From Actinacidiphila acididurans (GTDB taxonomy: Bacteria > Actinomycetota > Actinomycetes > Streptomycetales > Streptomycetaceae): a stretch of DNA of 64,000 bases. Shown here one piece after another: positions 14,973-22,847 of the stretch. Every line of letters starts with the position of its first letter. Position 1 is the stretch's first letter. The position numbers and the translations under genes are program-made. The stretch spans positions 186,001 through 250,000 of the forward strand of contig NZ_JADKYB010000008.1 of assembly GCF_016918855.1 (NCBI RefSeq), read 5' to 3'. The notes beneath the pieces are model-generated. The model did not search any database and had not been told where the DNA came from. It worked only from the letters and a program-made list of their open reading frames with translations.

Positions 14973-16247
14973 ATGACCGTACCCGGGACGCACGACGGCC
15001 CGCTCACCGACGAACCGTACGCCCTGGACCAACCGAACGACCCGCACGCCTTGGACAGCCTGCGCGCATGGCAGCGCGCCCTGCGCGACCAGTTCCCGAT
15101 CATCACCGGCAACCCGGACCTCGCCTACCTGGACAACGCCGCCACGGCCCAGAAACCGCGGGCCGTCCTCGACGCCGTGCACACCTACCTCACCACGACC
15201 AACGCCAACGCCGGCCGCGGCACCTACCCGTGGGCCAACCGGACCACACAGGCCGTCGAAGGCGCCCGCGACCGGGTCCGGCGATTCCTGAACGACCCGG
15301 ACCCGGGAACGTCGGCCGTGCACTTCACCAGCGGCACCACCGAGGGGCTGCGCGCCATCGCCCTCGACTGGCTGCCCCGCTTCCTGCGGGACGGCGACGA
15401 GATCATCGTCCCCTTCGCCGACCACGAGGCCAACATCTCGCCCTGGCGGGAGGCCGAACGGCTGCTCGCCGACCGGGGCGTGCACATCCGCGTCCTGCCG
15501 ATGCCGTACCAGGCGAGCTCCGGCGACTACGACCACATCGCGCTGGCGGACCTGGCCGGACCCCGTACCCGGTTCGTGGCCGTCACCCACGTCCACCACG
15601 TCTACGGCGGCGACATGAACGTCCACCGGGTCCGCCGGGCCGTCGGCCCCGACGCGGTCATCTGCCTGGACGCCGCCCAGAGCATCGGGCACCTGCCGGT
15701 TTCGCTCGCCGGAGGCGGCGAACTGCCCCGGGCCGACGTCGACTTCGTGGTCTTCTCCGGCCACAAGGCGATGGCCCTGCCCGGGACGGGGGCGGTCTGG
15801 GCCCGCCAGGCGCGCGGACCGGCGTTCGTCCCGGGCGGCTGGTCGGGGACCCCCAACACCGTCGGCATCGTCTCGCTGGCCGCGGCGCTGGACTGGCTCG
15901 ACGCCGCCGGTGTCGAGCGGATCGAGCGCTGGACCGTCGCCCTGGCGGCCCGGTTCACCGACGCGCTGCGGCACCTGGCGGCGTACGAGATCCTCGGCTG
16001 CCGGACCAGCCTGGCCGCCGACTCGCCCGTCCAGCGGCGCAAGGGCGTGGTGACCTTCCGGCATCACGGCATCCCCTCCGGCGACCTGGGGTTCATCCTG
16101 TTCAGCCACGGCTTCATGGTCCGCTCCGACAACCACTGCCAGGGCAGCGCGGGGGAGAGCGCCGGCTCGGTACGGGTGAGCCTGCACGTCCACAACACCG
16201 TGGAGGAGGTCGACCGGCTGCTGTCCGTCCTTGCCTCGCTCGGGTGA
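14973..16247 (+). CDS. Class V aminotransferase / SufS-like cysteine desulfurase
   Basis: 424 aa from the ATG at 14973, with GGAG nine bases before; an in-frame GTG at 14934 is the alternative. The fold-I signature is clear: AYLDNAATAQKPRAVLDAV, HFTSGTTEGLRAIA, DHEANISPWR, VTHVHHVYGGDMNV, LDAAQSIGHLPV and PLP lysine K265 in FSGHKAMALPGTG. The catalytic Cys position of SufS is retained as C389, but its context is RSDNHC in place of the usual R.GHHC. It may take sulfur from cysteine or a cysteinyl intermediate, feeding the upstream rhodanese. A housekeeping Fe-S role is less likely, since no suf genes adjoin. Confidence 0.85.
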   Translation: MTVPGTHDGPLTDEPYALDQPNDPHALDSLRAWQRALRDQFPIITGNPDLAYLDNAATAQKPRAVLDAVHTYLTTTNANAGRGTYPWANRTTQAVEGARDRVRRFLNDPDPGTSAVHFTSGTTEGLRAIALDWLPRFLRDGDEIIVPFADHEANISPWREAERLLADRGVHIRVLPMPYQASSGDYDHIALADLAGPRTRFVAVTHVHHVYGGDMNVHRVRRAVGPDAVICLDAAQSIGHLPVSLAGGGELPRADVDFVVFSGHKAMALPGTGAVWARQARGPAFVPGGWSGTPNTVGIVSLAAALDWLDAAGVERIERWTVALAARFTDALRHLAAYEILGCRTSLAADSPVQRRKGVVTFRHHGIPSGDLGFILFSHGFMVRSDNHCQGSAGESAGSVRVSLHVHNTVEEVDRLLSVLASLG

Positions 16248-16278
16248 TCCGGCACCCCTCGGAACCCACAATGCGGAA

Positions 16279-16293
16279 TGGAAACCGTTTCCA
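16279..16293. promoter_or_regulatory. Fur-family (Zur-type) box 6 before the methyltransferase gene
   Basis: TGGAAACCGTTTCCA is a perfect 7-1-7 palindrome, 58 bp before the methyltransferase start. The odd-length centre favours a Fur-family protein over a LacI-type one, whose sites have an even CG centre. Confidence 0.65.
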
Positions 16294-16351
16294 CCTGTAG
16301 AGTCCGATCGACAGACCGGACAGATGCGAGACGGCAAGGTGGTACGACCCG

Positions 16352-17113
16352 ATGGGGCTGAGCCTGGCAACGGCCGAGCGATGGGTGCAGCGCTGGGAAC
16401 ACCAGCAGCAGCGGTACGCGGTGGACCGCGAGGACCGGTTCACCGTGATCGCCGATGTCGTCGAGCACGTCACCGCGAACCGGGCGCACCCGCTGCTGGT
16501 CGCCGACTTGGGTTGCGGCCCCGGATCGCTCGCGGCCCGGCTGGCCGGGCGGCTGCGCACCGCGGACATCGTGGCCGTCGACCGGGACCCGCTGCTGCTG
16601 GCCCTGGCCCGCACCCGTCACGCGGACGCGGCCCGGTACGTCGACGCGGTGATCGGCGAGCCGGGCTGGACCGGGGCGCTCGGCCTGGACCGGCCGCTGG
16701 ACGCGGTGGTGTCGACGACCGCGCTGCACTACCTGAGCCTGGACGCCCTGCGCCGCACCTACAGCGAGCTGGCAGCCCTCCTGCGGCCCGGCGGTGTCCT
16801 CGTCAACGGCGACCACCTGCCGCCGGACGACCCCGCGCTCGCCGAGTTCACCGGCCGTGTCGGCCACCGCCGGGCCGAGCGGCTGCACGCGTACGACCCG
16901 GAGGACTGGGCCTCCTGGTGGACGGCCGTCGCCGAGGAACCCGAACTGGCCGACGCCCTCGCCGAACGCCGCCGCCGTCCCCCGGCCGGCACCGGAAGCG
17001 CCGCCCGCCTGTCCCTGTCCGGGCACGTACGGCTGCTGCGTCAGGCGGGGTTCGCGCACGCCGGTCCGGTCTGGCAGTGCGGCGACAGCCACGTGGTCGT
17101 GGCGATCCGCTGA
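16352..17113 (+). CDS. Class I SAM-dependent methyltransferase
   Basis: 253 aa. SAM-binding motif I reads LLVADLGCGPGSLAARLAG, the acidic end of strand 2 is IVAVDRDPL, motif IV is DAVVSTTALHYLS, and LLRPGGVLVNGDHL follows. These are hallmarks of a Rossmann-fold methyltransferase of the Methyltransf_25/12 type. It probably N-, O- or S-methylates the pathway product in the cytoplasm. It lies 104 bp after the SufS-like gene, with its own palindromic box between, so it may be expressed separately as well as from the operon. The substrate is unknown. Confidence 0.85.
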   Translation: MGLSLATAERWVQRWEHQQQRYAVDREDRFTVIADVVEHVTANRAHPLLVADLGCGPGSLAARLAGRLRTADIVAVDRDPLLLALARTRHADAARYVDAVIGEPGWTGALGLDRPLDAVVSTTALHYLSLDALRRTYSELAALLRPGGVLVNGDHLPPDDPALAEFTGRVGHRRAERLHAYDPEDWASWWTAVAEEPELADALAERRRRPPAGTGSAARLSLSGHVRLLRQAGFAHAGPVWQCGDSHVVVAIR

Positions 17114-17152
17114 CGCCCACCGCGTACAGCGCTGACACCTGCCCGTACAGCA

Positions 17153-17184
17153 CTGAGGGCGAGCACCAAGGTGCTCGCCCTCAG
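17153..17184. terminator. Perfect bidirectional terminator hairpin
   Basis: CTGAGGGCGAGCACC and GGTGCTCGCCCTCAG form a perfect 15-bp stem with a two-base AA spacer, lying between the converging methyltransferase gene and the large secreted phosphatase gene. Confidence 0.9.
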
Positions 17185-17254
17185 CCGGGCCGCGTCGCGC
17201 GGCGGACCGTTCAGCAGCAGGGCCGCCGCGGCCGCGATCCGGGGTTGACCGCGG

Positions 17255-20200
17255 TCACTTCGAGGTGGACGGCACGACCTGGATGGTCTTCGAGGTCGTG
17301 ATCGGCGCCAGCGAGGTGTCGTCGGTGTAGGCGCGCATCGAGTCGTTCGTCACCGAGACGGTCACCGAGCCGCGGCGCAGCGCGGTGAGCGTACGGGTCT
17401 GCGGGTCGAGGATCGCGACCTTGCCCTCGTCGCGGGCCTTGTCGACGGCCGCCTTGCCGCTGCCGATCGCCAGGTTGGACGAGCCGCCCCACTCGACGGA
17501 CATCGGGTACCGCAGCGGCACCACACGCGTGCCGGTCGACACACCCTCCGGCTGGATGATGCTGCCCGAGAGCTGCGCCGTCTTGCCGGCCTCGACCGAG
17601 TCCGGGGTGTCGAGCGTGATGGACTGCGCGAAGGCCCGCACGTCGGCCTCGAGCCACTGCTGGTCCGCGTTGCGCTGGGTGTCGACGGACCAGTCGACCC
17701 AGCCGGTGAAGCCGCCGCGGTCCGGCGTGCCGTACGGGTCCTTGCCCGACGACGGCAGCACCGTGTACGGCACACCCTCGACGCGGTGGACGTTGGCGAT
17801 CTGGGCGTGGGAGCCGACCATCGCGGCGCCCTTGCCCGTGGTGTCGCGGAAGTCCGTCAGCATCTTCTCGATGAGCGAGACCTCGTCACGGTCGCCGAGC
17901 TGGCTGGACTTGGTCTCGGCGGGGTCGTCCACCGGGTGGTGGGCGAAGACCATGACGTTCTTGACCGTCGGGTCCTTCTCGGCGTCGGCCAGCGCCTTCT
18001 GCATCATCGGGAGCTGGTCCCACGCGGTGCCGTGCAGCGTCCCGAGGGAGCTGGCGAGCAGGATGAACCGCGTGCCCTTGTGGTCGAACGTCCGGTATGG
18101 CTGGCCGAATTCACTGGTGAAGTTCGTCAGGTCCTGCTGGACGTTGTTGAGACCGTAGGACTCGTGGTTGCCCGGCACGTAGTAGCACGGGATCGAGCCG
18201 GCCTTCGGGTCCGGCGTGCTGTACTCCGCCGGCTCCTGGCCGACCGGGATCAGATCGCAGCCGGCGTCGGTGAGCACCTTGCGGGCCAGCGCGAGGTCCT
18301 GCGGCAGGCCGCGGTCGGTGATGTCGCCGTTGAGGACGAGCAGGTCCGGCTTGGTCTTGCGGATCCGCTCGATGGCGGCCGTCGCGACCTGGGACAGCGC
18401 CGGGTTGTCGGCCGTGAACTGCACGTCCGACAGCGTGGCGAACTTCCACGTGCCGGAGCCCTGGAGCAGCGAGCCGTCGTCGGAGACGAGCGGGTCGGGC
18501 TGGAGGTCGGGCTGCGCGGGCAGGTCGATCGTCGTCGGGACGTCGGCCTCGACGCGGTCCAGGACGAACGTGCCCGCCTTCTGCTGGGCGACGCTGGTGT
18601 TGATGCCCTGGAAGCTCGAGATCGAGATCGGGAACGCGGTGTTGGCCGGCAGCGTGAACGTCGCGTACTGGTAGTTGCTGCTCGCCGTCAGGCCGGTCCC
18701 GTAGATGCCGTTGGCCTTGCCGTTCCCGTCGTAGTAGCCCAGGTACGTCAGGCCGCTCGGCACGCTGATGCTCGACTTGATCCGCACCCGCAGGCGCAGC
18801 GGCTGGCCGGGCACCTGGATGCGCTGGGCCGCCGACGCCGCCGTGATGCCCACGTTGCGCATCGCGTTGAAGTCGATCCGCAGGCCGTCGGGGTCCTTGG
18901 AGAACGTCGTGGCCGCGGTGCTGTTGTTGTGCCAGCGGGCGAGCACGTCGTCGTCGAAGTCGTAGACGGTCTTGGTCTGGACGCCGACGGTGATGGGCAG
19001 CTGGACCGACTTGCCGCCGGCCGAGACGGTGAGGATCGTGCCCGCGTCGGTGAGCGGGGTGATCTTCAGCTTGCCGTCCACCGGCTGGATGTCGACGACG
19101 CTGTGGTCGTAGTCCAGCGACAGGTCCCGCGGGTCGATCGGGGCCGTGTAGCCCTGGTCGTCGCGGCCGGTCACGGACAGCGTGACGGCGTCGTCCGGCG
19201 TGGCGTCGGCGATCGACAGGCGTTCGGAGGACAGTTCGACGCTGCTGACCGGGTCGAGCACGGTGACCTGCTGCCGCGCCTTCTTGCCGCCCACGTGCGC
19301 GTCGATCGTGATCGTGCCGTGCGCCTTGGCCGGGGCCGCGAGCGTACCGTCGGTGACGGACGCGCCGTGCCCGTTCCACCGCACGGACTTCGGGTCGACC
19401 GTCACCGGCGTCTGGTTGCTGTCGGTGCCCTCGGCGACGAGGGCGCGGTGCATCCCCGGGAAGACCTTCACGCCGCCGTCGGCCGCCGCCGCGCCGGCCG
19501 CGGGCTTGACCAGGAGCTGGTGCAGCTTGCCGTCGCCCTTGGCGACGAAGACCCCCACCCCGTTCGGGTCGCTGCGCTCCCCTCCGTCGGACGGTACGTT
19601 GCGCACGGTCGCGGCGTCCTCGCCGAGGGCGCGCGCGACCATGGTGGTCGAGCCGCCGCCGTCGAGGTTGACCGCGGTCTGCACGCCCATCGCGGCCAGG
19701 TCGCGCGCCTCCTTGTCGATCCCGACGCCGCCCTTGCCGGTGCCGCCCGGGCCGTCCCAGGTGGCGAGCACGAGCGTGTGGCCGTCGTCCTTGAAGCCGA
19801 GCGCGGTGCGCGGGGCGATCGAGGTGTCGAGGCCGTTCACGACCTTTCCGCCGGAGACGATGGTGCCGCCGTCGCCGAGCGCGAACTTCATCGTCTTGGC
19901 AACGTTGTCCGCCAGTGCGTAGCTGAGCGCGACCGGGTCGCCGGGCTGCAGCGCGCGGATCGCGGTCGCCGCGGCGCCGCGCCCGACGAGTACGAAGCCG
20001 TCGTCCGGGATCGCTCCCGAGCCGGCCGGGCCGGTCGGCGTGACCGAGACGACCTTGCCGTTCTCGACCAGTACCTCGGCGATCTGGTCGTTGGACACGC
20101 CGGTCAGGGCACGGTTGCGGCTGTAGGTGCCCCACGCGGACGTGTACGCGATCATGCCGTCCGCGGGGACCCCGCTGCCGTCCGCCGCGTTGATCGACAG

Positions 20201-20758
20201 GACCTTGTGGTCCGCGCCCGCGAAGTTCGCGCTCGCATTGACCGTGAGGTCCACGAGCTGGGCGATGCCGTCGTTGCTGACGCCCACGTGGTCGCGGCCG
20301 CCGATGTCAGCGGACTTGAGCAGCTTTCCGTCCTGGACCTCGCCGCCGAGCGCCGCGTTGGAGTTGCCGATGTCGAAGAACTCGCCATTGACACCCGCGA
20401 CGGCGCCGGCCTTGTTGGCGACCGCGCTGAGCGGCCCGCCGGAGGCGACCGGCCCGGAGGTCAGCAGATTCGTGCTGACCGCGCTGTTGGCCAGGTTCAC
20501 GGTGAGGTACTGCGCGTCGTACCAGCCCTTCTGGTCGAGGGCCTTCACGTGCTGCAGGTTGATCCCCGGGCCGATCTTCTCGGCCGTGTCGACCAGGGGG
20601 ATTCCGCCGGTGACCGGAGCGGCCTGGCTGCTGTCCGCCGTGCCGGTGTCCGCGTGGCCGCTGTCCGCGTACGCGGCGGCGGGCGCGATCACCGTCAGGG
20701 CGGTCGTCGCGGCGAGCGCGAACAGTGCCGGTCTGGTCCACCGATGGTTCAGGACCAT
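17255..20758 (-). CDS. Secreted phosphodiester glycosidase / metallophosphatase fusion
   Basis: About 1167 aa from the ATG at 20758, which has AAGG at good spacing; the ATG at 20767 is the alternative. A signal peptide ends near AYADS. Residues about 90-410 form a phosphodiester-glycosidase (NAGPA-like) domain with AGVNGEFFD and the NLDGGGSTTM signature. Beta-sandwich linkers follow (about 420-780). The C-terminal part (about 790-1080) is a calcineurin-type metallophosphatase: TLSDVQFT, LNGDITDRG, YYVPGNHES, FAHHPVDD and GSHAQIANVH. A final Ig-like domain ends the protein. It likely attacks phosphodiesters of cell-wall or exogenous glycopolymers outside the cell. It is a single, intact frame. 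Confidence 0.88.
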   Translation of the reverse strand: MVLNHRWTRPALFALAATTALTVIAPAAAYADSGHADTGTADSSQAAPVTGGIPLVDTAEKIGPGINLQHVKALDQKGWYDAQYLTVNLANSAVSTNLLTSGPVASGGPLSAVANKAGAVAGVNGEFFDIGNSNAALGGEVQDGKLLKSADIGGRDHVGVSNDGIAQLVDLTVNASANFAGADHKVLSINAADGSGVPADGMIAYTSAWGTYSRNRALTGVSNDQIAEVLVENGKVVSVTPTGPAGSGAIPDDGFVLVGRGAAATAIRALQPGDPVALSYALADNVAKTMKFALGDGGTIVSGGKVVNGLDTSIAPRTALGFKDDGHTLVLATWDGPGGTGKGGVGIDKEARDLAAMGVQTAVNLDGGGSTTMVARALGEDAATVRNVPSDGGERSDPNGVGVFVAKGDGKLHQLLVKPAAGAAAADGGVKVFPGMHRALVAEGTDSNQTPVTVDPKSVRWNGHGASVTDGTLAAPAKAHGTITIDAHVGGKKARQQVTVLDPVSSVELSSERLSIADATPDDAVTLSVTGRDDQGYTAPIDPRDLSLDYDHSVVDIQPVDGKLKITPLTDAGTILTVSAGGKSVQLPITVGVQTKTVYDFDDDVLARWHNNSTAATTFSKDPDGLRIDFNAMRNVGITAASAAQRIQVPGQPLRLRVRIKSSISVPSGLTYLGYYDGNGKANGIYGTGLTASSNYQYATFTLPANTAFPISISSFQGINTSVAQQKAGTFVLDRVEADVPTTIDLPAQPDLQPDPLVSDDGSLLQGSGTWKFATLSDVQFTADNPALSQVATAAIERIRKTKPDLLVLNGDITDRGLPQDLALARKVLTDAGCDLIPVGQEPAEYSTPDPKAGSIPCYYVPGNHESYGLNNVQQDLTNFTSEFGQPYRTFDHKGTRFILLASSLGTLHGTAWDQLPMMQKALADAEKDPTVKNVMVFAHHPVDDPAETKSSQLGDRDEVSLIEKMLTDFRDTTGKGAAMVGSHAQIANVHRVEGVPYTVLPSSGKDPYGTPDRGGFTGWVDWSVDTQRNADQQWLEADVRAFAQSITLDTPDSVEAGKTAQLSGSIIQPEGVSTGTRVVPLRYPMSVEWGGSSNLAIGSGKAAVDKARDEGKVAILDPQTRTLTALRRGSVTVSVTNDSMRAYTDDTSLAPITTSKTIQVVPSTSK

Positions 20759-20767
20759 CAATTTCAT

Positions 20768-21095
20768 CCTTCACTCAAGTGCTGGGACAGGGGTATTCAC
20801 CCCCCTTTTCCATGAATTCGATCAAGGGGGCGCACTTGATTAAGGAGAGCAACCGAGACGCGCAGAAGACGCTGCCACGTGCGCTCGATGAACGCTGGTG
20901 AAAGAGGCAGACCTGCAATGGTTGGGCAACAGGCACGTCACTCGCGGTAGTTGGGTTGACCGCCGCAGCCGGCCGCACCGCCGCACGCTGCCGGGCCGAG
21001 GACGCGTCAGGGAACCTGTCCCTGTCGTGCAGCAACTCGCGGCGCCCGTCGCATTGGAGAGGCGTGAGCACCTTGGAGCACTCCAGAGGAGTGAC
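20768..21095. other. Gene-free divergent promoter region with nested inverted repeats
   Basis: The stretch between the phosphatase and the sigma-factor start carries no gene. It holds TCAAGTGC (20775-20782) paired with GCACTTGA (20832-20839) and, inside these, CCCCCTT (20801-20807) paired with AAGGGGG (20824-20830). This nested inverted repeat directly abuts the phosphatase start and could be an operator or mRNA structure. The remainder to 21095 is featureless apart from the sigma-factor ribosome-binding site. Confidence 0.5.
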
Positions 21096-21635
21096 GTGAC
21101 GCAGACAGCGAGGCCAACCTTCGAGGAGTACGTGAGCGGCCGCGGGACGGCGCTGCTGCGGCTGGCGTACCTGCTGAGCGGCGACAGCCATCTCGCCGAG
21201 GACCTGACCCAGGACGTTCTGCTGCGCGTGCATCGGCGCTGGCGGCGGGTGGCGACACTGGACCACCCGGACGCGTACGTCAAACGCATGCTCCTCAACG
21301 AGTACCTGAGCTGGCGCCGGCGGCGCAGCAGCACCGAAGTGCCCGCTCCGGCGGACACCGGCGTGCCGGTCACCGGAGCCGACGGCGACATCGGCGAGCG
21401 GGTGGCCATGCAGGAGGCCGCGTGGCGTCTGCTGGCGACCCTGCCCAGGCGCCAGCGCGCCGTACTCGTCCTGCGCTTCTACGAGGACCTGTCCGACGCG
21501 CAGATCGCCGAGGTGCTCGGCTGCGCGGCCGCGACGGTGCGCAGCCAGGCCGCCCGGGCGCTGGCCACCCTGCGGGCGGAGCCCGCGCTGCTCGGCGTGT
21601 TCACCGGGCGCACATTCGACGTCAAGGAGGCATGA
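21096..21635 (+). CDS. SigE-family ECF sigma factor
   Basis: 179 aa from the GTG at 21096 (AGAGGAG upstream). Region 2 is FEEYVSGRGTALLRLAYLLSGDSHLAEDLTQDVLLRVHRRWRRV..DHPDAYVKRMLLNEYLSWRRRR and region 4 is LLATLPRRQRAVLVLRFYEDLSDAQIAEVLGCAAATVRSQAARALATLR. This is the compact actinobacterial SigE-type ECF class. It should direct RNA polymerase to stress promoters. The following membrane protein overlaps or abuts it, the usual position for an anti-sigma factor. The longer frame from 20898 lacks sigma homology in its first 66 codons. Confidence 0.9.
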   Translation: MTQTARPTFEEYVSGRGTALLRLAYLLSGDSHLAEDLTQDVLLRVHRRWRRVATLDHPDAYVKRMLLNEYLSWRRRRSSTEVPAPADTGVPVTGADGDIGERVAMQEAAWRLLATLPRRQRAVLVLRFYEDLSDAQIAEVLGCAAATVRSQAARALATLRAEPALLGVFTGRTFDVKEA

Positions 21636-21637
21636 CG

Positions 21638-22780
21638 ATGGACCAGCCGGAGGAGAACGGCGCGGTCGGGGCCGTACTGACCGAGGCGTTGCGCTCGCAC
21701 GCCGAACACGCGCCGTCCGCGGCGACCTTGCTGGACGCGCTGTCGGCCAAGGCCGCCAGGCGGCGGGCCGGCAGGCGCAGGGGCGCGGTGCTGGCCGTGA
21801 CGGCCGCCGTGGTCGCCGCCGTCGGCGCCGGTTTCGTCGTCGCGGAGACAAGCGGCCACGGGGGGCGGCACGGGACGACCGCCGCGCACACGGGCGCCGA
21901 CACGATGCGGACCTGGACCTACCACGGCCTTCAGGTGAAGGCGCCCAGCGGATGGGGCGTGAACGCGCTGCGGTGCGGCACACCGGTCAAGGACACCGTC
22001 GTGATCGACCAGGGGCCGACGGCGGCGTGCGCGATCAAGCTTCCCGGTCCGATGCCCCAGACCGTGACGTTCGGGACCTTGGGCAAGCGGGCCGACCCGT
22101 CCGCCCGGAAGGTCACCGTCGACGGCCGGCCCGCCACCGTGCACACCGAGCGGATGCCCGACGGACTCTTCCGGACAACCCTGACCGTGCCGAGCCTGGA
22201 CGCCTTCGTGGACGTACGGACCAGGTCGCGGGCGCTCACCGCGGCCGTCATCGCCTCCGCCCGCATCGTGTCCGTGGACACGAACGGCTGCGCGGCCCAT
22301 GTGGATGCGCTGCGCCCCGGTGGCGCGCCGCAGCGCTCCGGCGCCGCCGCGCACCTGGTGCCCGGCCTGCCGTCCGGCGCCACGGTGTGCCACTACGAGG
22401 ACCACCGGCTCGCGCACTCCACCCGCCTCACCGGCAGCCGGCTGACCGAGCTCCTCGACCAGTTGGCGGCCCTGCGCCCGGGCCTGAAGCCGGCCGACCC
22501 GCGGCCGAACCCGAAGCAGCCCCCGAGCGTCACCCTTGGCTCCTGCTTCGACCAGGCCGACCGCGACGGCTACCTGCTGCGCTTCACCTACCCCTCCGGC
22601 CCCGCGCTGGACGTCTACGCCCACTTCGACGGCTGCATTCGGCTCGGCGCCGACAACGGCGCCCGCACCGGCGGGCTGACCCCCGCCTTCGGCGACAGCT
22701 TCTTCGGAAAGGTCGACCCCGGATTCGGCGGGGTCGTCGCGGGCGGCCTGCGCGAGCCCGTGGGTCCGGTCCGGCACTGA
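21638..22780 (+). CDS. Membrane-anchored partner of the SigE-type factor, putative anti-sigma
   Basis: 380 aa. I use the ATG at 21638, seven bases after AAGGAGG; another ATG at 21632 overlaps the sigma stop. A short cytoplasmic segment (about 47 aa, TEALRSHAEHAPSAATLLDAL) precedes one transmembrane helix (GAVLAVTAAVVAAVGAGFVVA). A large extracellular region containing several Cys residues and no recognised domain follows. The topology fits a membrane-tethered anti-sigma factor, but no zinc-binding HxxxCxxC motif is visible in the cytoplasmic part. The role is inferred from position. Confidence 0.65.
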   Translation: MDQPEENGAVGAVLTEALRSHAEHAPSAATLLDALSAKAARRRAGRRRGAVLAVTAAVVAAVGAGFVVAETSGHGGRHGTTAAHTGADTMRTWTYHGLQVKAPSGWGVNALRCGTPVKDTVVIDQGPTAACAIKLPGPMPQTVTFGTLGKRADPSARKVTVDGRPATVHTERMPDGLFRTTLTVPSLDAFVDVRTRSRALTAAVIASARIVSVDTNGCAAHVDALRPGGAPQRSGAAAHLVPGLPSGATVCHYEDHRLAHSTRLTGSRLTELLDQLAALRPGLKPADPRPNPKQPPSVTLGSCFDQADRDGYLLRFTYPSGPALDVYAHFDGCIRLGADNGARTGGLTPAFGDSFFGKVDPGFGGVVAGGLREPVGPVRH

Positions 22781-22786
22781 GTCGCG

Positions 22787-22824
22787 GGTCCGGCCCGGGT
22801 CCGGGCCGGACCCGGGCCGGGACC
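22787..22824. terminator. Long GC hairpin between converging genes
   Basis: GGTCCGGCCCGGGTCC pairs with GGACCCGGGCCGGGACC (16-17 bp with one bulged G) across a five-base loop. It ends the sigma/anti-sigma transcript and faces the end of the RING gene. Confidence 0.85.
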
Positions 22825-22847
22825 CCGCCGCGCGTCGGCCGACCCGG

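Noticed and set aside
16279-16293. LacI-type operator interpretation of TGGAAACCGTTTCCA
   Set aside because: The centre is a single base (7-1-7), whereas LacI-family sites have even-length CG-centred symmetry, and it matches the other Fur-family-type boxes.
17786-20815. Very long plus-strand open frame (1009 codons) opposite the phosphatase fusion
   Set aside because: Composition is repetitive Val/Arg/Asp/Gly with no homology; it mirrors the real minus-strand gene.
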